A DNA stretch of 64,000 bases from Owenia fusiformis (Eukaryota; Annelida; Polychaeta; Sabellida; Oweniidae): contig CAIIXF020000005.1 of the NCBI GenBank assembly GCA_903813345.2, positions 15,195,375 through 15,259,374 of the forward strand, given 5' to 3'. How positions within the stretch are numbered: position 1 is the first letter of the stretch; each line of letters opens with the position of its first letter. Under the pieces are notes generated by a model. The model saw nothing but the letters and a program-made list of their open reading frames with translations. It made no database searches and was not told the origin of the DNA. Shown here piece after piece: positions 22,901-37,900 of the stretch. Made by a program: the position numbers and the translations under genes.

Positions 22901-25900
22901 AATACAAGGAAATCATAGTGTATGTGTATTAATCACAATTTAAACATTTGTACTTGTCATACTGAAAAGAAAGTTCAATGCCTATTGCATATTAATGGTG
23001 TAAATTTTATATAATATATTTTCCTTCAGACTTGAGATCAAATGGATGACTAAAGGGTACATTGACAACCTGTAGGCTTCACATCTTTGCATATTTTGCT
23101 TTTAGTTTTAGCCCATATCCTTACTAAACTCATGTTACCTGTACATTTTCACTATGGCAGTTTTTCCATGGGTTTACTATTCTAAAACTACACATTGTGC
23201 AATAAAGAAACATCCAAATAACAAAAATAATGGTGTTCCTATGATAATATAATATAAAGTTGAACTAACATGCAGAAATCTCTTTGCTTAACTAACCATC
23301 AATTCCTATAAGCAGAAACCTTTTTTAGGAATCTATTTTGGTATTCATGATGGACACCTCTTCAGGTAGTTCCTTTTACAGGCACATCTCATCTCAAAGG
23401 CATTGAACTAAGAACAGCTTTAAAATGATGCATCACATTTGGGAATTAGAAAACTGTTTTGTATGCATTTCTTTAAAGACATTCACTTGTCACCCTGTCT
23501 ATTTGTAACCATCCTCCGAATGCAGGGTTCCAGAAATCATCCACTAAGTTCCTTCCTTCTTCCAAGGAGGAGGTACGAGTTCTGGAGGCCTGGGTTCGGA
23601 GGATGATTTGTAACAGAAATTTCCATTTTTTGATAACTACATTCCTAGATTTGACAGTTTAGTACAATGACGATAATCATTTCAAGCCAAAAATATATAC
23701 CTGTTTGTCCAATGTTTCGATTTTAACCTGCTGCTCAGCCATAACCATCTCTCGCTCAGCCGTGATCGTGACGCTCTCTCGCAGGGCTTCCGACAGTTCT
23801 TCTATGCGCTCTGACTTTTCTTTTAGACTGGTCTAGAAATTCGAACAGAAGAGAAGAAAGAAATGAAAATAATGACTAACAAAAAACAGAAAGGTGCTTT
23901 TGGTTCGCTAAAATGTGATGCGAATGGAAATAACTGTAACTAAGAGAAAAAATAATCGACAGTTTTGCATTAATTCTGTTAACCCGGGGAGGTAGGGGGG
24001 GGGGGGGGTATACATAGGGTTAGAAAGTTATAATAAAAGATAACAAAGAAGAAAAAAGAAGTTTATTTATGTTATTGAATTGCAAAATAATTATGACATG
24101 TTGAAAATATTTTACTCACTGAAATACAAAACTCATAACTTTGGTTTTGCCAAGAACAATTTTTATTCTAGGATTTTGTGGCTTGCTCTAGAGATCTCTC
24201 CCCAGTTACATTAACAGATTAACACAATCATATAAATTACTTCAGGGGGCACATTATAATATAAATGTATAGTAATGCATTGTAATAGTATCGCAGAACA
24301 CTGGTCATAAATACTTTTTTAGATTGCGAAAATAGTTTTAAAACAAATATTTCATTCTATTAGGTGAACACTTGTATTATATCACTGTCTTAAAACATGA
24401 GTCACATCATAAGATCAGCTGGTATTCGCAGGTCATGAACATAAAACATTAGAATATTCCCAAAAGCAGTGAATATTGGCACCTAACACCTGTTCCTGAG
24501 AATTAATATTCCCCACTCCTACGTGATATAATAAAACAAATATTTCATTATTTATTCAGTGAACACCTGTAGTACTTGAAATGTGAAAGATGCACAAGTG
24601 TTCATTTAATAGAATGAAATATTTGTTTTAAAATCATATTGTTAGTCTATACTGTATATAAAAAAACAAAAACATTGAGTTAAAGTGATACAAAATTTAG
24701 TAAAAATCCAATAAACAATTAAAACAATACATGCTACTACATGTAGTATAATACTATTGAATCATAATTTGTGGAAAATAATGATGAAAATTGTCAACTT
24801 ATATACTATGTTCAATATCTATATCTATATTTTGACACAATGTGTCCCATAATCAATGAGGTGTGTCACCCTGATGGGTCATCTTAGGTACAGGAAACAC
24901 TGTACTTTATGAGCTAAAACAATGAAAACCCACCTTTAATTCAGATGACCATATTTTTTAAAAGAGGACCATGCTTTTCTAAATTAATTCCTTATGAGCT
25001 AAAACACATTAAAATTCCCTATAATTGAGTCCCATGATATTTTAAATGAGTAAAATAGGCACTGAACGAAACCTGAACAATAACTGTAGATTCATCATGG
25101 GACACCCTGTACTTCATAAAACTAAAACATCACATAAAACCTCACCTTTAACTGAGTTGTGTCCTCTGTCATGCCGTCATGTTGTTTCCTCGCAGCCTCA
25201 AGCAGCTGAGCATTCTTCTTCTTTTCAGTTTGCTGTCTCCTCTTTAATGTACCAGACTCCTTCTTAGCTTCCTTCAACTCACTAGAAAATACAAGTTTAT
25301 GCATATTTAGGTTGTTATTTGGTTGCCAGGTCCACAACTCATGCAAAAGGCTGCGAAGTGATTGCATGTCTGTTTATTGGTGCATAATAAAGAACACATG
25401 CCCCCGATAGCATATAGGGACATGTTAGGTGATGACAACAGTAATTTGTTTTTTATTTCATTGGGTCTAATTAAGTACTGTATAAAAACTCAAAAAAGAT
25501 CCACATCGCAAAGGCAAAAATTAACAAAACAAGGTATGGCCATGACAAAATGTCTCCATCTGCAAATGTAACAATTGTAACAGGCACCACTACTGACTGC
25601 TAATGCCAACGACAGATGGCAAAAGTCAATCACAAAAAGATTAATAACAATTTGTCGCCACTTCTAAGCATTGAAATATCAAGGCATTAGCATGCAAAAT
25701 GTCATCACCTGCCATTTGTGACAGACCCTGACAGCCGAACACTGTCCACAAAAGAGATGAAGTAAAAATAAGGTGAAGTATTATTAATCAGAAATTCCTT
25801 TAAAATACAACATACTCCTGGAGCTCTTTAATCTGGGTGTCCTTTGCTTGTTTCTCATTCTCAAGCTCCTTTAAGTTGTCCAGTAATCTGTCGAGCTCTC

Positions 25901-28900
25901 CCTGCGACATGTTCATTTGCTCCGTATAGTGCGCCACTTGCTTCTCCAAGTCTTTCAGCTTCTTTTCATTTTCATCTGCTGATTTCTTGATCTCACCAAC
26001 ATTCTGTTCTTTTTCCTATAATACAAAAGGTAACAATTAATTCTAATTCAATTTCAATATGATCTTACCTTACTGTTTGCCATGCGATTTTGGTTGTCCT
26101 ATAAATAAGATGGATAGTAAAGGCAAAAACTGAGTATGGTGTGGAACTGTGTTGTAAAGACTTCAGTATGAATGAAATGTTGCATGGCCTTGTGGTTTTT
26201 GATTCGGATAATAATGGTTTCTGCTAGTGGTGTAGATAAGTACTCACGTAGTCATCGAATCGTCTCGCCAAGGTGTTATAGAATTCGGCTCGATTAGGAG
26301 TTCAGATTTCGCGAATTATTACACGAGTCTGAGACTCGCGAATTTGTATTCGTATTCGCGATTTCACAGCGAATCCTGACGTCAAATGCATTGTTTTTTC
26401 TTACAAACAGGGTGAAACTATGTACAAATGATTGTTCCGTGTATCATTTGTTTTTATTTGAATGAATATGAGTAATAAATCTAATTTAAATGAAATATTT
26501 TTGAGTCTATTTTTTAATTCCATGATTAATTCAGTCCGTAGAACCGGAAATGAAAGTGCTGCAACAATGTGTGGCGGGAAACATAAAATAAACAATATTT
26601 CAATTTTTGTCGTAATTAATCGTAAGTATGTTATTTAAATCGGTAGATATGGACAACTCTTGATATACCTAGCGTACCTAGGGTATTGTGCAAGTGAACA
26701 ACATTGAAAAAAGGACTAAAAAACGACCATATGACATGCAATGGTAAGACTTTTTCTTGTTTATTTTTTTGATGAAAAATCGCGATTCTTATTCGATCTC
26801 AGACTCAAAATCACGCGAATTACTCGATTCCCAAAATCCTCGCGAGTTACAACACTAGTTTCTGCATAGAACAAGGAGGGAGTGTTTGACACAGTTTCTT
26901 TGTGTTAGACCATATTCAGTCTATATCCTTACAACCATGGTATAAAAACCTTTATGTCAGTCAGAAAAATGATAAAATACCTCTTCCAGTTTTTGAGTGA
27001 GCTGATTTAACTCTGTTGTCTTCTGGTCCAGCACTAATTGAAGCTCATTAAGTTTAGAATCTTTAGCAATCTTGTCGCTTCGTAATTCAGACACCTCGTC
27101 CCTTAACTCAAAGATCTCATTCTGAAAAAATAAAGGATGAAGTAATATGAATGCACTGTTTTGAGAAAGTTTCGAAGGAATCATTTTTGATCAAGTTGGA
27201 TGGTTTTCTTATATTCACCACTTTCATGAGAAAAGAAATACAAAATATGTACTAATAGAAATCTGTTCAAAAATATCTGAATCTTTTCTCAAATGCAATC
27301 AACATATTATGAAGATCACAAGCAGAATACCTCTGGAAAGGAAACACCTCAAAAGTGGGATGCTTTCTGAAAGGGTATGACCCACTCCAATCCTCTAAAT
27401 GGAACACCTTATTTTATTCCATTATTTAATCATACCTGTTTTTCAGTGGTTGTATTTTCAACAGCCTCCATTCTTGATTTCAGATCTTTCTGTATAGCAA
27501 TAAGGTGTTCCAGTTCCTCTTGGTGCTCTCCATCTCGCCTCTCTCTCTGTTCTTTTAATCTTTCATAAATAGACAAATCTGGCATGTTGTTTGTTTATAA
27601 TACAAGGCATTAACATGAAAAATGTCACCACCTGCCATTTGTTACAGACACTGATTGCCAAACTCCTAAGTCCTAACACAAACTGCAGGATGCTGTCACA
27701 AAAAGTTGCAAACCATAATAATAATATGTCACTATTTGTAGTGGTGATATAATAAAAGGGCTCTGGCTATAAAATACCAATTATTATAATCCATTACAGT
27801 TGCAATTGAGCATGAAAGTAACAATACAAGCTATTTTGATTTTTTTTCTATATCTTGGTGTACATTTGAGTATCAGATATGGGCATTGAGTTCTACTTGG
27901 TGGTGACATAGTTATCAGAAAACCTGTGCCTAAATTGAGAAGATCGGCAGAATTGTTGTGGGAATTTATTTCTGAAAGAAAATGGCACACTGAAGTAATG
28001 ATCTTCACACTTTTCAGCTAACAAAACTGCTTTTCATCATGCAACGACTAAATGAAAGTAATCTAGACCGTGAAATTTAAGAGACAGTGCCTAATTGGCA
28101 TTATAGATATCCCACCTCTCTATCTGCCGGTCTCGTTCTGAGATTGTGTCAGTAAGAGATGCAACTGTGCTGTCATTGGATGACTGTTCAACGTTGATTG
28201 TCTGGAGACGCGTCTTCATCTGTTCTAACTCAACGTCCTTATCTTTAAACATATCTTCCAGATTTTCATTCTGAAAATACAATTAATATCTTTAATAATT
28301 TTGGGGTTAAGATACACATACTTCATCAAAAATTTCCTGAGTCAATCATATATATGACTCAATAAAAGTATATCTTGATTCTTAACAAACTATTTTAACA
28401 ATCTCTTAGAAGAATTTAACGGGTAGAAACTTGCTCCAGGAGTTCACAGTCAATATGCTTACAAATTATTTGTGTAATTGGTAGCAACTGCATTCAATGA
28501 AGTGAGGCATTATTTGAACACAACTATTCTCAAAATACCTAACTGCATTGTGTTATTACATTGTTTTTCCCCAATGCAGTGATCATTACAGTATTAAACG
28601 CAAGTATTGTAGCACTCACATAAGATTTTGGATAACTACCACAGAAAAGCTTTTTGCACCCAATGAAAAATTCCAATAATGATGTAGAATTGCCAGAAAT
28701 TTGAGCAGAATTTTGATAGAGAAAATTGTATGCCCACTTCAGAAAAAATCCTGTGTACAATACTGCCATAGCATTTGAAAGAACCACTTTACAAAGTACG
28801 TATACGAGGACTGTCTAAAAAATCTGATGAAAATAAAGAAAAGGTTTCAAGATTTTTTGGACATCCCTCATATACAATTGAAATCTGGTATATTGTGACC

Positions 28901-31900
28901 CAGGTTCATTAAATATTAAAATGATCGCTCAATGGGATCTATAAAAGTGCACAATCATTGAATTATAATCATCTGGTATTTTCTAATTTCCCTATGGTAA
29001 ATACATGTACATGTATATCGACTCGTTCTATAAATGTTAATGTTGTGCAACATAAATCATATTCCACTATTCAACAGTTAAAATACTCTCATTTAAAAAT
29101 AAATGATAAAAATGTAAAATACAGCTAGTGTCAAAGTTTGAGATATTCTGATATCGCATGTCATACTTTGTTTCATCTTTTACATCACAAGTAAAGGTCA
29201 TTTTTCTAACACTGTTTAAACAAAGTATTAACATGCAAAATGTCACAACCTGCCATTTGTTACAGATGCTGAATGCTGAACACAAAACATTATCCACAAA
29301 AAAGGAGATGATAATGAAATGTCACTACTAGGTGACATAAAAATGTCATTCATAGCATTGACACCTCCCTTCACATAACTGGAATTGAACATGACAATTG
29401 TTTTCAAACTTAAAGTCACTTGATTCTTTTAAAAACAATTTACTCTACCAAATATTTTACCTCCTTTCCCAAAAGTAATTGACGAAATGAGTAGGTGTTA
29501 ATTGAATGGTATTGAATCGATTGATCAGTTTGTACTTTAATTTCTAAACAATTAACTCACATCTTTGGCAATTCCTCAGTTATTTTCTCCAAAAACTGAT
29601 GATTATGTAAATTGTGTCTTAAGCAGGACTTCTCAAAGGTATGTAACCTTCTGTTCTAGGTTGCGATGTAGCTTTGGTTCTGTAGTTTTACTGTAGATAT
29701 GATACATTTTTGGACACTGTGGTAATACAGAGTCACCGTGCCTCAGTATCATTATTTATGGTAACCGAACGAGACATCCAAATGTGAGCAGTCAATACGA
29801 ATACTTCATTCAAATTAAATTAACAAATTGCAATTGATGAATGTTTGGTGGATGATGGGTCTTCCGCTGCCACCGTTCGTAATCAAACTCGCACTTATGA
29901 TCTTGATAAGTCCACATTATTCCTTTTTGGCATTCCACGTAGTTTCAACCTATATTACATCTCATTATATGATAGAGCGTACACCATGGTTAATATCTAT
30001 TCCTTCCTTGTTATTCCTCATGGCCATTCCAGTTTCAGTAATAAGACACAAACTTGATCTTTATATCAACGGGAAGTATTATAGATTGGTTGGTTTCCAT
30101 TAACTTGCAAAAAAGCGCTCAATAATTCCATTTTAGGTAAATGTCTAGGGAAGAGTTTAATCTAGGAAACCATTCGGCAAAAAGAAATCTCTCTCAAGAG
30201 AGATATAAAAACTGGCTATCACCATGCAAACTCCTCGACCCTCAAATAAAACTACTTTATGACCTGTCCATAGAACACCTCTCTACAGAACACATCTATT
30301 AAATCAACACCTTCAAATCTGAATACCTCTCTCAAAATTCACATGCACCATTTCTCCGTCGAAGACATTATTAAGAAACTCTATCACATACACAAACATT
30401 TTCAATGTTTTAATCCACCTTGTGCTAAGGCAATCAATAGGCTCTACTATCAGACCATCAAATCTTGATTACTAAAAGATATATTGTGCAAGGGTCGACG
30501 GAAGGGAAACGAGGGTTGTTGATGGAAAATCAATATGTATCTATGTGTTATGAAGTGTAATATTTTTTTCCTTTAGTTCGTCAAAGATTAATTGCATGTA
30601 AGACTCGAGAAATCATTTATGTATGACATTGAATGTGTTGTAACAACAAGTACCTTGGAATTTCGATTAAACCCTACATATTCAAGTCTGAATTTGGATA
30701 GTTTTCCAATGATAGAACACTTTTCAAAGACCAAATCTTTTAAAATAAGTCCAAATACAATTTCATGTCCTATAAAATTAAACAATGTCACCACCTGGCT
30801 GCAATTAAAATAAATTTGAATCCAAAATAAACAATTTTAAAAATCACTTATTGACCTTTTGAAGGTCAACCAAAGGTCAAATCTGAAATCTAAAGTCAGA
30901 TTTGAACTTTTGAGAACTTGTAGATGATTTTGACAAAAAATAATTTGGTCAATTTGAAGGATTTATGAGGATTTCCCAATGATTAGGAAATGGTTTAAAA
31001 AAAACAAAAAGTTGAATTAAATGCCAGCAGATTTTACTACCTTCAATCCAAACATTTGATTATACATAGAAATTATAAGCAGATCAAGATTTTAATATTC
31101 TAACAGGTGTGATAACTGATTTTTAGCCTAAATACCTACAATCATTTCCCAAACTAAGCGAGACTGGCATGAAATAACCAATTTCAACAGCAACGTTTAA
31201 AGCATGAGTTTGTTCATATTTCCCGAGAGGCGCAATGTTATTTGCAGTGAAGCATTACTTTTACGTGTGAATGTCACCATTTCTATGTTAATAGACGTGT
31301 CTTTCTGAATGCATTTATTGTGATTGCCAATATTACACTTTGACATTGCAGCTGTACTGACTGTTACATAAATTAGTTATTCTCTCATCATCTCTTACAA
31401 ATATCATGATGGAGATAATGAATTATGGAATTTATGAGTGGGGGCTCTTAAACATCACTGAATTAAAGAGCCAAGGTTCAAACCCCAGAGGATCTGATTC
31501 TGCTTAAACTGGTTACATATAATGTTTTTTCACCTTCCTTTTTCAGCCTTTTCAATCTTCTTTTAATATTTTTTGATATGACAATAACCATTACATTAGA
31601 AACAAAAAGTTAACTTTTCGAATTCAGAACTGATCATTTAAAAATATATTGTTTATTTCAAGTGAGCTGCCATCTTTTAAGATATCACACATGAAGTGAT
31701 GTCATCGAGTAATTTTTCAAGTCATTTGAAATGATATTTGGATGTGTAAACAATATTTTAAAACATTGCATGCCTTTAAGAATATGGTAGGGGAATGAGC
31801 AGTTAATAATGTGACCTCCCTCTGTGGTTTATAAACTCAATTTATGTAGTAAACAATATTTTCAAACAATCACCCTGGGCCTTTAAGAATACAGACAGGG

Positions 31901-34900
31901 AATGATCAGTTAATCATATGACATCCCTCTGTGGTTTATAAACCAAATTCACGTTGTAAACAATTATTTTCGAACATTGCATGGGGTCTTTAAGAATACA
32001 GACAGGGAATGATCACTTAATGTGACCTCCTTCTGTGGTTTATAAACTTTTCTTTTCAACATTGCATAGGACCTTTAAGAATACAGCAGGGGAATGATCA
32101 GTTAATCATGCCACCTCCCTCTGTGGTTCATAAACTCAATTCATGTAGTAAACAATACTTTCAAACATTGCACGGGGCCTTTAAAAATACAGCCGGGGAA
32201 TGATCAGTTAATCATGTGACATCCTACTGTGGCTTATTAACCAAATTCACGTAGTAAACAATATTTTCAAACATTGCCTGGGGCCTTTAAGAATACAGAC
32301 GGGAAATGATCGGTTAATCTTGTGACCTCCCTCTGTGGTTTATAAAGCCAATTCACATTCAAATCACGAGACAATTCCTAGAGATTGAGATGCTACATGA
32401 CAGTAAGCCTCAGTAGAATCCCAGTCACTAGGAAGTACTGAGGAATCCAAATTGATTCAATTACATGTTTGAGCCTTGCCAGGAGAAAAGGAGCGATTTG
32501 ATCACTTCAAATATAAAGAAAAATAGAACTGGTTGAAATCTCAGTAGAATTTCCATTTAAATCTGAAATTATAATCTATTGTCACTTTGATGTAATTTTG
32601 CATTTGATCATTCATAGCTAAAGTGTATCATTACAAGAAGTTTATCGGAGTCTATAATCATAAAATGGATGTAGAATTGAGAAAGACAAAGATCCTTTTT
32701 TCTCGTTACTACGTCGGCTCAGTTATTTATTTATGGAAATTGCGACACGCTGGCCACGTAATGTTACATTGACCTTTGCCAGACAGTTTAATAATCTAAT
32801 TGCATAAGATCCCTGTGACGTACATTTGAAATAGTTGATCGATGTTTCCCGCTCTGTTATTTGTCTTTCTTTGAACTAGAGAGCATCTTAATCTTACGAG
32901 ATTTTTAGTTTATTCTCAATTCGCTTTACAGTGAAACAAACAACCCAGTCGTGTCTTTGAAGTCTCGGGAGCATAATCTCAACGAAGTCTAATGTTTCAA
33001 AACATAAAACAGAAAGAAATGTCTCATGAATGGAACATGATGATCTCAATTTAATAGGCATACTATATATTTGATTATCATTAAATGGATATCAATGAGC
33101 CCCGAGTCGAGTTGGCACTGGCCAGAAAAGTATTCAATGAAGTAAACTTGGTTCCTTGCTTTTATTTTAGGTATTTTTGCTTAATTCAGAAAAAAATATG
33201 ACTCAATAGCAGTTACTGTACAATTAATTCCTCATTTCATTCAAGACATTAACTGAAAATCTTTCAGACACTTTGTAAATATAATTACTATGAACTCCCG
33301 GAGTGTGTTTTAATAGCTTTGGAATGTACAATGAAATAATTCTCACCTTTCGTTGAAGAACATTTATCTTTCGCTCCTTGATATCTAAGTGGTCTCGTAT
33401 CTCAGACAGTTCACCTTCAACCTTACGTTTCTCAGCTTGTATTGTCTGGACTTGTTTTCCTTTCTTTTCAATCGCTGCATCTTTCTCTTTGAGTCGTTGT
33501 CTCAGATCTTCCAGCTGAAATATACACAAAACTAAATTATATACAAGGCATAACATAAAGTGTGCAAGTCAAAAATCTAGTTTCCTATGTTCATGCTTTT
33601 TAAAAACATCATATATTTTAGTTTATCATTCATTAGGGTATTTCCTATGATGGTGATGAATCAGAGAGGTTGCTTAAATAGTCTAGTTGTAAAGATATTT
33701 ATCCCATTAAGCAATTTACTCCCATGACTGGGGACAAGTGTATGCATGATATATATTCTAGTTTGAAGGTACACACGAGGGACTCTTCATCCCAAATGCA
33801 TTAGAGAGTTAATCATGTTAGCCGATCTTATCATTCAATCTGTGTCAGTCAACTGTCAATATAATAATTGTGCTGTGAAATATGAGCCTCCTCTTCTTGA
33901 CAGACCCCTATAATGGGGCCATTATTTATATGCGATTTCATGATGTTGGAGAATATGCTCAAGTAGATTGATTGACTTTTGAAGGTCACCTAGCTAGGAA
34001 ATATTTGAGGGATCATATAATAATACATTTATTATACTTTAACCTCTTGAATCCCAGGCTACTAAAATTGGTTGAAACCCGAGAATTTTTCATTTCTGCC
34101 ACCTTTTGACATTTTACTACACACCTTTACAACTTTCGATGCTCAACTTAGTAAAATTAGATGGTAGAGATCATTTCTACACGTTTTAAAACAATTTTTG
34201 TGTAAATTGGATGAAAATTGTTCAAAATTAAGAGCAATTTTTGTGAACAATTTTGTGACGGATTTTCTCGTCCCTCTGGGTTTCAAGGTCATTTCTGAGG
34301 TGACGAGAAATCTCGTCATTCTGGGTAGTCAAGATTAATAATAAGTATCAAAATCGAACATAAAATATAAAAAAAGAATATTATTATATTTATATGATTC
34401 ACAGGTCCAAATGAGTCAATTCCTCAAAAATACATAAAATGATTGGCATTTTAATTGATTATTTGATTAGCACATTCACCATACAAATTGTATGACTCAT
34501 TGTTTACAACTCAGAGTCCTATTCTTTCATCTTGTTTACAAGAAATTGGTTTTGAAAAATAATCAAGCCTTGACTTATAACTTATGCATTGCATATTCCC
34601 AAAAAGGCATAAATAAACATAATGAAAATGGCTACAAAAGTGTAACACTTTGTTACAGATGTAACACCTTGTTACAGACAGTAATTGCCAACAGGTGATG
34701 CTAAACACTGAACTCTTAACATTAAATACAAGTCGCAACAAGGCATTAATATGCAAAATGTCACCCATCTGACATTTGTTACAGACAGTGACCACCGAAT
34801 GCTGTTACAGATGCTGTACACTGTTACAGACCCCAAACGGCAAACACCAAACAACGGCCACAGTTGGAGAATATAAGGATATGTCATCACTTGTGGTGGT

Positions 34901-37900
34901 GACATAAAAATGGAGGCTGTAGGGATATGTCACTTCTTTTTGGTGGTGACAAAAAAACCTCCCCTGTTTCATACTTGAATTGAATACTTACTTTCGTCAC
35001 ATAAACTCTTATAAATCAACATGATCTTCACGACTGAACATGAAACTGAATTTGCTGTACAAATCTTAAAATGATTAATAAATAATAGTATGAACTTTCC
35101 ACCCATCTTTAATTCCTTTCCCCGTTCATTTGATTCAATTTCAAGATCTAAAACACGATAACCCTGACACATAATTTACAGGCATGCAATTAACCAACAA
35201 ACACGTAGACGTGATTGTCTGCATACTGATGAGCTTAATGTCATCATCACTATGTTAACTACCATAAAACAGAGTTGAAATGAGCATAGGAAACATGCTT
35301 GCGAAGATTAAAAGCTCTCAATGGATCGGGAAAGGCGTAAACACTGTCGTAGATACAAAGTCGACAAATTCTCTCGACAATCTTGGATGACTTATTAATA
35401 ACCATACAAAGATGTTAAGCAGAATGTAACACATGAGTTCTTTTCTCCAGACATATTGATCCTATTGGATCCAATCTGATTCTATTGGGTTTTTATTCTG
35501 AGTATGGGTGAAGACAGCCTCTTGGCAAAATTTAATCAATCTCGGGAATACAATTTTTTCATAAAGTTATTCTTGGTCTGAATTTTGATGGAAATGTTTG
35601 ACTGATGAAGCCAAAGAAACAAAAATATTCGTAAAACAGGTGAAGTTTGATGGAAGAAGGTAGATATTCTTTAAAACACATTTAATGGATTTGACTTAAA
35701 TCAATGTGGTACGTATCCTCATTATAACAACAGTTTGACCCCAACCCCCTCCCCCTCCCAGTCTCAGATTATGCAACAGGCATTTTGCATTCTCTGTTAT
35801 AATACTCCTGGAGATTTGAGATATACTTAATGATATGCATAATATAAACAAATACAGGACAATTTGAAATTCCTAAAAACCCATTCTCCTAAACAGGTAT
35901 CCAGAATCCGTACCTCCTTCTTCCCCCTGCTAAAACCAATTTGGAAGCGCCCGATTAAACTGAATCATGTGATCTAATTATGCACAATGACTTATACACG
36001 ATTTCTGTCGCAGTGTTGCAACAGCCAATCAGATTGCGAGTTCTTAATCGGGGAAATGCTAACTGTTTATCCCAGGGGGTAAAAAGAACGAATATATTCT
36101 GGATTTTAAAGCCCTGTGATCTGAAGTTGGAAACACCCTGTTCTGTCACTTCCTGATGAAAGACAAGAGAGGTCTCATGAATCAGAATACTAAGTCCCAT
36201 TAATTTGGATAAACCTTTACAATTTCCTTATAGAGTCTATTGAAAAATAACATCTATTTAAGTTATTGGAAAGAGACCGAAGACAATTATAGACAAAGTC
36301 CTATCGCAACTTACATCTGATTGGTGCACTGAAGCTCTCTCCTCTTTGGCTGTCAGTTGTTCTTTAAGGACGTTTATGTATTGTTCGTGATCCGTCTTCT
36401 GTCTCTCCGCAGTCTCAAGCTCTGTCTTTAAGGCACACAGTTTATTATCTTTCTGAGATACTTGTATCTGGAGGTCATCAATCTGTAAGAAAAAAAAACA
36501 TAAAATTATATACAAAACATAACAAATTATCACTTGTTGCACACAGTCTTAGGATAGAGTTATGTGATTTGATGGTATTGCCTAAAATTACATGGCTATA
36601 GTATAGATGTTCACTCTTTGCGTTTCAAAGATTACAACCTAAACAAGGTATTGACAGGCAAAATGTCACCACCTGCCATTTGTTACATATGCCGAACACC
36701 ACCAACTGAATGCTGAACACCATCTACAAAAAGTTGGAGACTATAACAATATGTCACCACTTGTGACGGTGACATAAAAATGAAGACTGGTAAAGATATT
36801 GCCTAAAATAAGAAGCTTGATATTAGATATTACCTAAAATTTTAAAAACTGGTAGCAGATATTGCCTAAATGTGAAGACATTGTATGCTGCTTATAGGTG
36901 CTTGCTGTATGAGTTTTCAGTCAACCTGACCATTCATAATAGAGTTTATTATGAAGTTATTACTGTTACAAGCTATCAGTATTTGTTGCCATGGTAACAG
37001 ATATTGCCAACAATCTTGTCAAAAAGCAGGATTTAATAGCAATATTGTTCTTAATAAATTATCAAATTTTTGATTGAAGCATTACTGAATTATTTTTTGA
37101 TCAAATATTGATGAATATTTGATGATATCTCTTAAGAACAAAAGAAAAAAATTGATGAACCTAAATGAATTTTAATTACTTAAGTTGTAACTCGGTTCTG
37201 AGCAGCAGAAATTCTTACGTACATCGACATTCAAAGATTCCGTGTATAAACCGGATATGTCAACGAAACCTGGTAAGTGCAGATTAACCAATGAGGTTTC
37301 CGACAAACAACTTTCAATTAAAGAATGTTCTCAAAGATTCTAATGAGACTAGTTCATCAGTTCTATGTCAATAAAAGTAATTACAAACTACACTTTCTGA
37401 CTCCTGAGATTTAAATGACTATTAAGATGCAAAATGTGCTATGGTCACGCCATGATTTTAAGTATTTCCATGAATAAAATCAGATTTATTCTATCATAAG
37501 AACTTTATTTCAAAACATTCAATTAATGATTTCAGAATTTCAGAATTCAAAAAGACATTGTATTTAGTAATCTGGTAACTTTTTTCTATTTTGATTCATT
37601 TAAAAGGTGACAATTAAAGGTACAAGATGGAATGGTAGACTTATATTGAATATCTGGAAACCTTCCTCCCCTTCTTGTGATAGAGAGGTTTGTGTTAATG
37701 GTTGATGGGGATGGGGGTGCAACGAGGATAATAGGATAAGTCCTTCAATGAACTGAACACAAACAAATAACACATAAAAAGGACACGACATGTGTAGGCT
37801 TAACCACGACCAATGAATCCAAAGCCTGTACTATATCTTGGAATACAATAGACTTGCTTCAAGACCCAAGCCCCACTTCAACAATGGTTTGTTAAAGTAG

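Larger units (their letters stand above)
28271..33346 (-). other. ERC intron e/f, 5.1 kb
   Basis: Holds the 31.7-32.35 kb minisatellite and two hairpin-ended element copies. The 29.8-30.1 kb part contains overlapping open frames on the plus strand that I could not connect to any gene. Confidence 0.6.

Noticed and set aside
28600-28760. Possible extra copy of the CAGTG MITE (TTTTGCACCCAATG, CCACTTCAGAAAAAATCCTG)
   Set aside because: Only scattered similarity and no terminal repeats; too diverged to support.
29822-30103. Two overlapping plus-strand open frames with hydrophobic stretches in an ERC intron
   Set aside because: No splice partners, no recognised domain, and two frames are equally open; not enough to call a gene.
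31441-31500. B-box-like GGTTCAAACCCC, possible tRNA or SINE
   Set aside because: No A box or cloverleaf at the right distance.
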